A stretch of DNA of 5,930 nt from Cyanobium sp. (GTDB taxonomy: Bacteria > Cyanobacteriota > Cyanobacteriia > PCC-6307 > Cyanobiaceae): the NCBI GenBank assembly GCA_014191535.1, contig BJHC01000094.1, positions 1-5,930 on the forward strand, read 5' to 3'. The notes under the pieces were generated by a model. That model was given only the letters and a program-made list of their open reading frames with translations. It ran no database searches and had not been told where the DNA came from. Made by a program: the position numbers and the translations under genes. Shown here piece by piece: positions 5,901 to 5,930 of this stretch (its first letter is position 1; every line of letters begins with the position of its first letter).

Positions 5901-5930
5901 TCACGCTGGCTGTGCCCCTGGTGGTGGAGA
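2927..5930 (+). CDS. polA: DNA polymerase I with 5'-nuclease and 3'-5' proofreading domains (3' end beyond window)
   Basis: About 1001 codons are visible. The enzyme fills gaps, removes RNA primers and takes part in excision repair. The 5'-nuclease domain (about 12-320) has VDGHSLAFRSFYAF with Asp17, Asp72, EADD (123-126), SGDRD (Asp148, Asp150) and GDTSDNIPGVKGVGPKT (Asp205, Asp208, helix-hairpin-helix). A Pro/Ser/Thr/Ala-rich linker fills about 325-382. The 3'-5' exonuclease keeps all three motifs: DTE (Asp410, Glu412), NAKYD (Asp491) and YCGMD (Tyr560, Asp564), so proofreading should be active, unlike Taq polymerase. Polymerase motifs are TATGRLSSSNPNLQNIP, motif A DYSQIELR (Asp770), motif B RRLGKTINFGVIYG (Arg820, Lys824, Phe828, Tyr832) and motif C HDE (965-967). 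Residues 894-925 are extra compared with E. coli and look like the cyanobacterial insertion. The start is GTG 2927 or GTG 2933, just after an in-frame TAG at 2918, and no clear Shine-Dalgarno is seen. Roughly 10-20 C-terminal residues are probably missing. Confidence 0.97.
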   Translation, partial: MAVANPTSTKPLLLLVDGHSLAFRSFYAFSKGGEGGLSTKDGVPTSVTYGFLKALLDNCKGLAPQGVVIAFDTAEPTFRHEADEAYKAHRDEAPEHFFADLTNLQQILESALDIPLCMAPGYEADDVLGTLANRAANAGWRVRILSGDRDLFQLVDDQRDIAVLYMGGGPYAKSSGPVEMRREGVIAKLGVTPEEVVDLKALTGDTSDNIPGVKGVGPKTAITLLQAHQTLDGVYGALEQLLAAGPKAKDPKGALKGALLEKLSSDKENAYRSRMLAEILVDIPLPQEPRLQLGAVNAEALATRLEELELFSLRRQVNSFAQIFSSEPPGEIADTTEREEAAAGSAGVGPDSSATRTNHGAASTPSTSSATAPQQPPQLQPQLITTTAELEALVTRLMAATDAAAPIALDTETTHLNPFLAELVGIGLAWGEGPADLAYIPIGHQPPMAADLLSEPPAAPPQLPLDQVLTALAPWLASPQHPKTLQNAKYDRLILLRHGLPLDGVVMDTLLADYLRDANAKHGLEVLAERNLGFTPTSYSDLVAKGADFSSVSIEAAAQYCGMDVHVTRRLTPLLRTQLTELGPQLPQLLDQVELPLEPVLAQMEATGIRIDTAYLAELSTELAATLERLEADAKAAAGLDFNLASPKQLGELLFDTLGLDRKKSRKTKTGWSTDAAVLEKLEDAHPVVPLVLEHRTLSKLKSTYVDALPALMEPETGRVHTDFNQAVTATGRLSSSNPNLQNIPVRTEFSRRIRKAFLPEQGWQLISADYSQIELRILAHLSGEDVLVEAYRNGDDVHAVTARLLFDKAEGEAVSSEERRLGKTINFGVIYGMGAQRFARETGVSQSQAKDFLSKYKQRYPKVFAFLELQERLALSRGYVETILGRRRPFAFDPSGLGRLLGKDPLEIDLEVARRGGMEAQQLRAAANAPIQGSSADIIKLAMVQLHHQLAASGLPARLLLQVHDELVLEAAPDGLEAVLALTRETMERAVTLAVPLVVE

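Noticed and set aside
1..5930. Search for CRISPR arrays, tRNA/rRNA genes, insertion sequences and phage genes
   Set aside because: Reading through both strands I saw no spaced direct repeats, cloverleaf-like segments, transposase motifs or terminal inverted repeats. The window is nearly fully occupied by the genes listed.

Overview
The window looks like GC-rich chromosomal DNA (about two thirds GC by eye) from a cyanobacterium, most likely the alpha-picocyanobacterial group (Cyanobium / marine or brackish Synechococcus). The main reasons are the DNA polymerase I, which has the cyanobacterial 'GGEGGL' segment near its N-terminus and an extra block between motifs B and C, and a NhaP-like antiporter beginning '[16 protein letters not shown]', which resembles picocyanobacterial homologues as I remember them. 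No search was run, so the placement is by pattern recognition.

Layout: the first 146 bases are the 3' end of a glutamyl-tRNA synthetase gene (+). A three-gene leftward cluster follows (- strand, about 2181 down to 51): a DUF1643-family protein, an 83-residue protein that I do not recognise, and a CPA1/NhaP-type cation/proton antiporter. The first two overlap by one base (TGATG), and 23 bases separate the second from the antiporter's annotated TTG, so this is probably one transcript. The antiporter's last 31 codons and stop run antisense through the end of gltX.

From 2225 rightward (+) lies an MNT nucleotidyltransferase gene followed by a HEPN gene, the arrangement of small HEPN/MNT toxin-antitoxin-like modules. 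polA starts only 20 bases later and runs off the right edge with about 1001 codons visible. The HEPN gene appears to lack its N-terminal helix, and a perfect 14-bp palindrome fills the space between the MNT stop and the HEPN ATG. The divergent gap between the two directions (2182-2224) is only 43 bases.

How the parts relate: gltX and polA are housekeeping genes, while the MNT/HEPN pair is accessory and sits so close to polA that polA transcription may pass through it. The window is almost fully coding, and no gene-free stretch exceeds 50 bases. I saw no tRNA, rRNA, CRISPR array, insertion sequence or convincing terminator. I do not see a clearly new system. The most worthwhile points are the possibly decayed HEPN gene with its palindromic junction, the Asp-to-Glu change in the antiporter's ion-site motif, the gltX/antiporter overlap and the unclear antiporter start.
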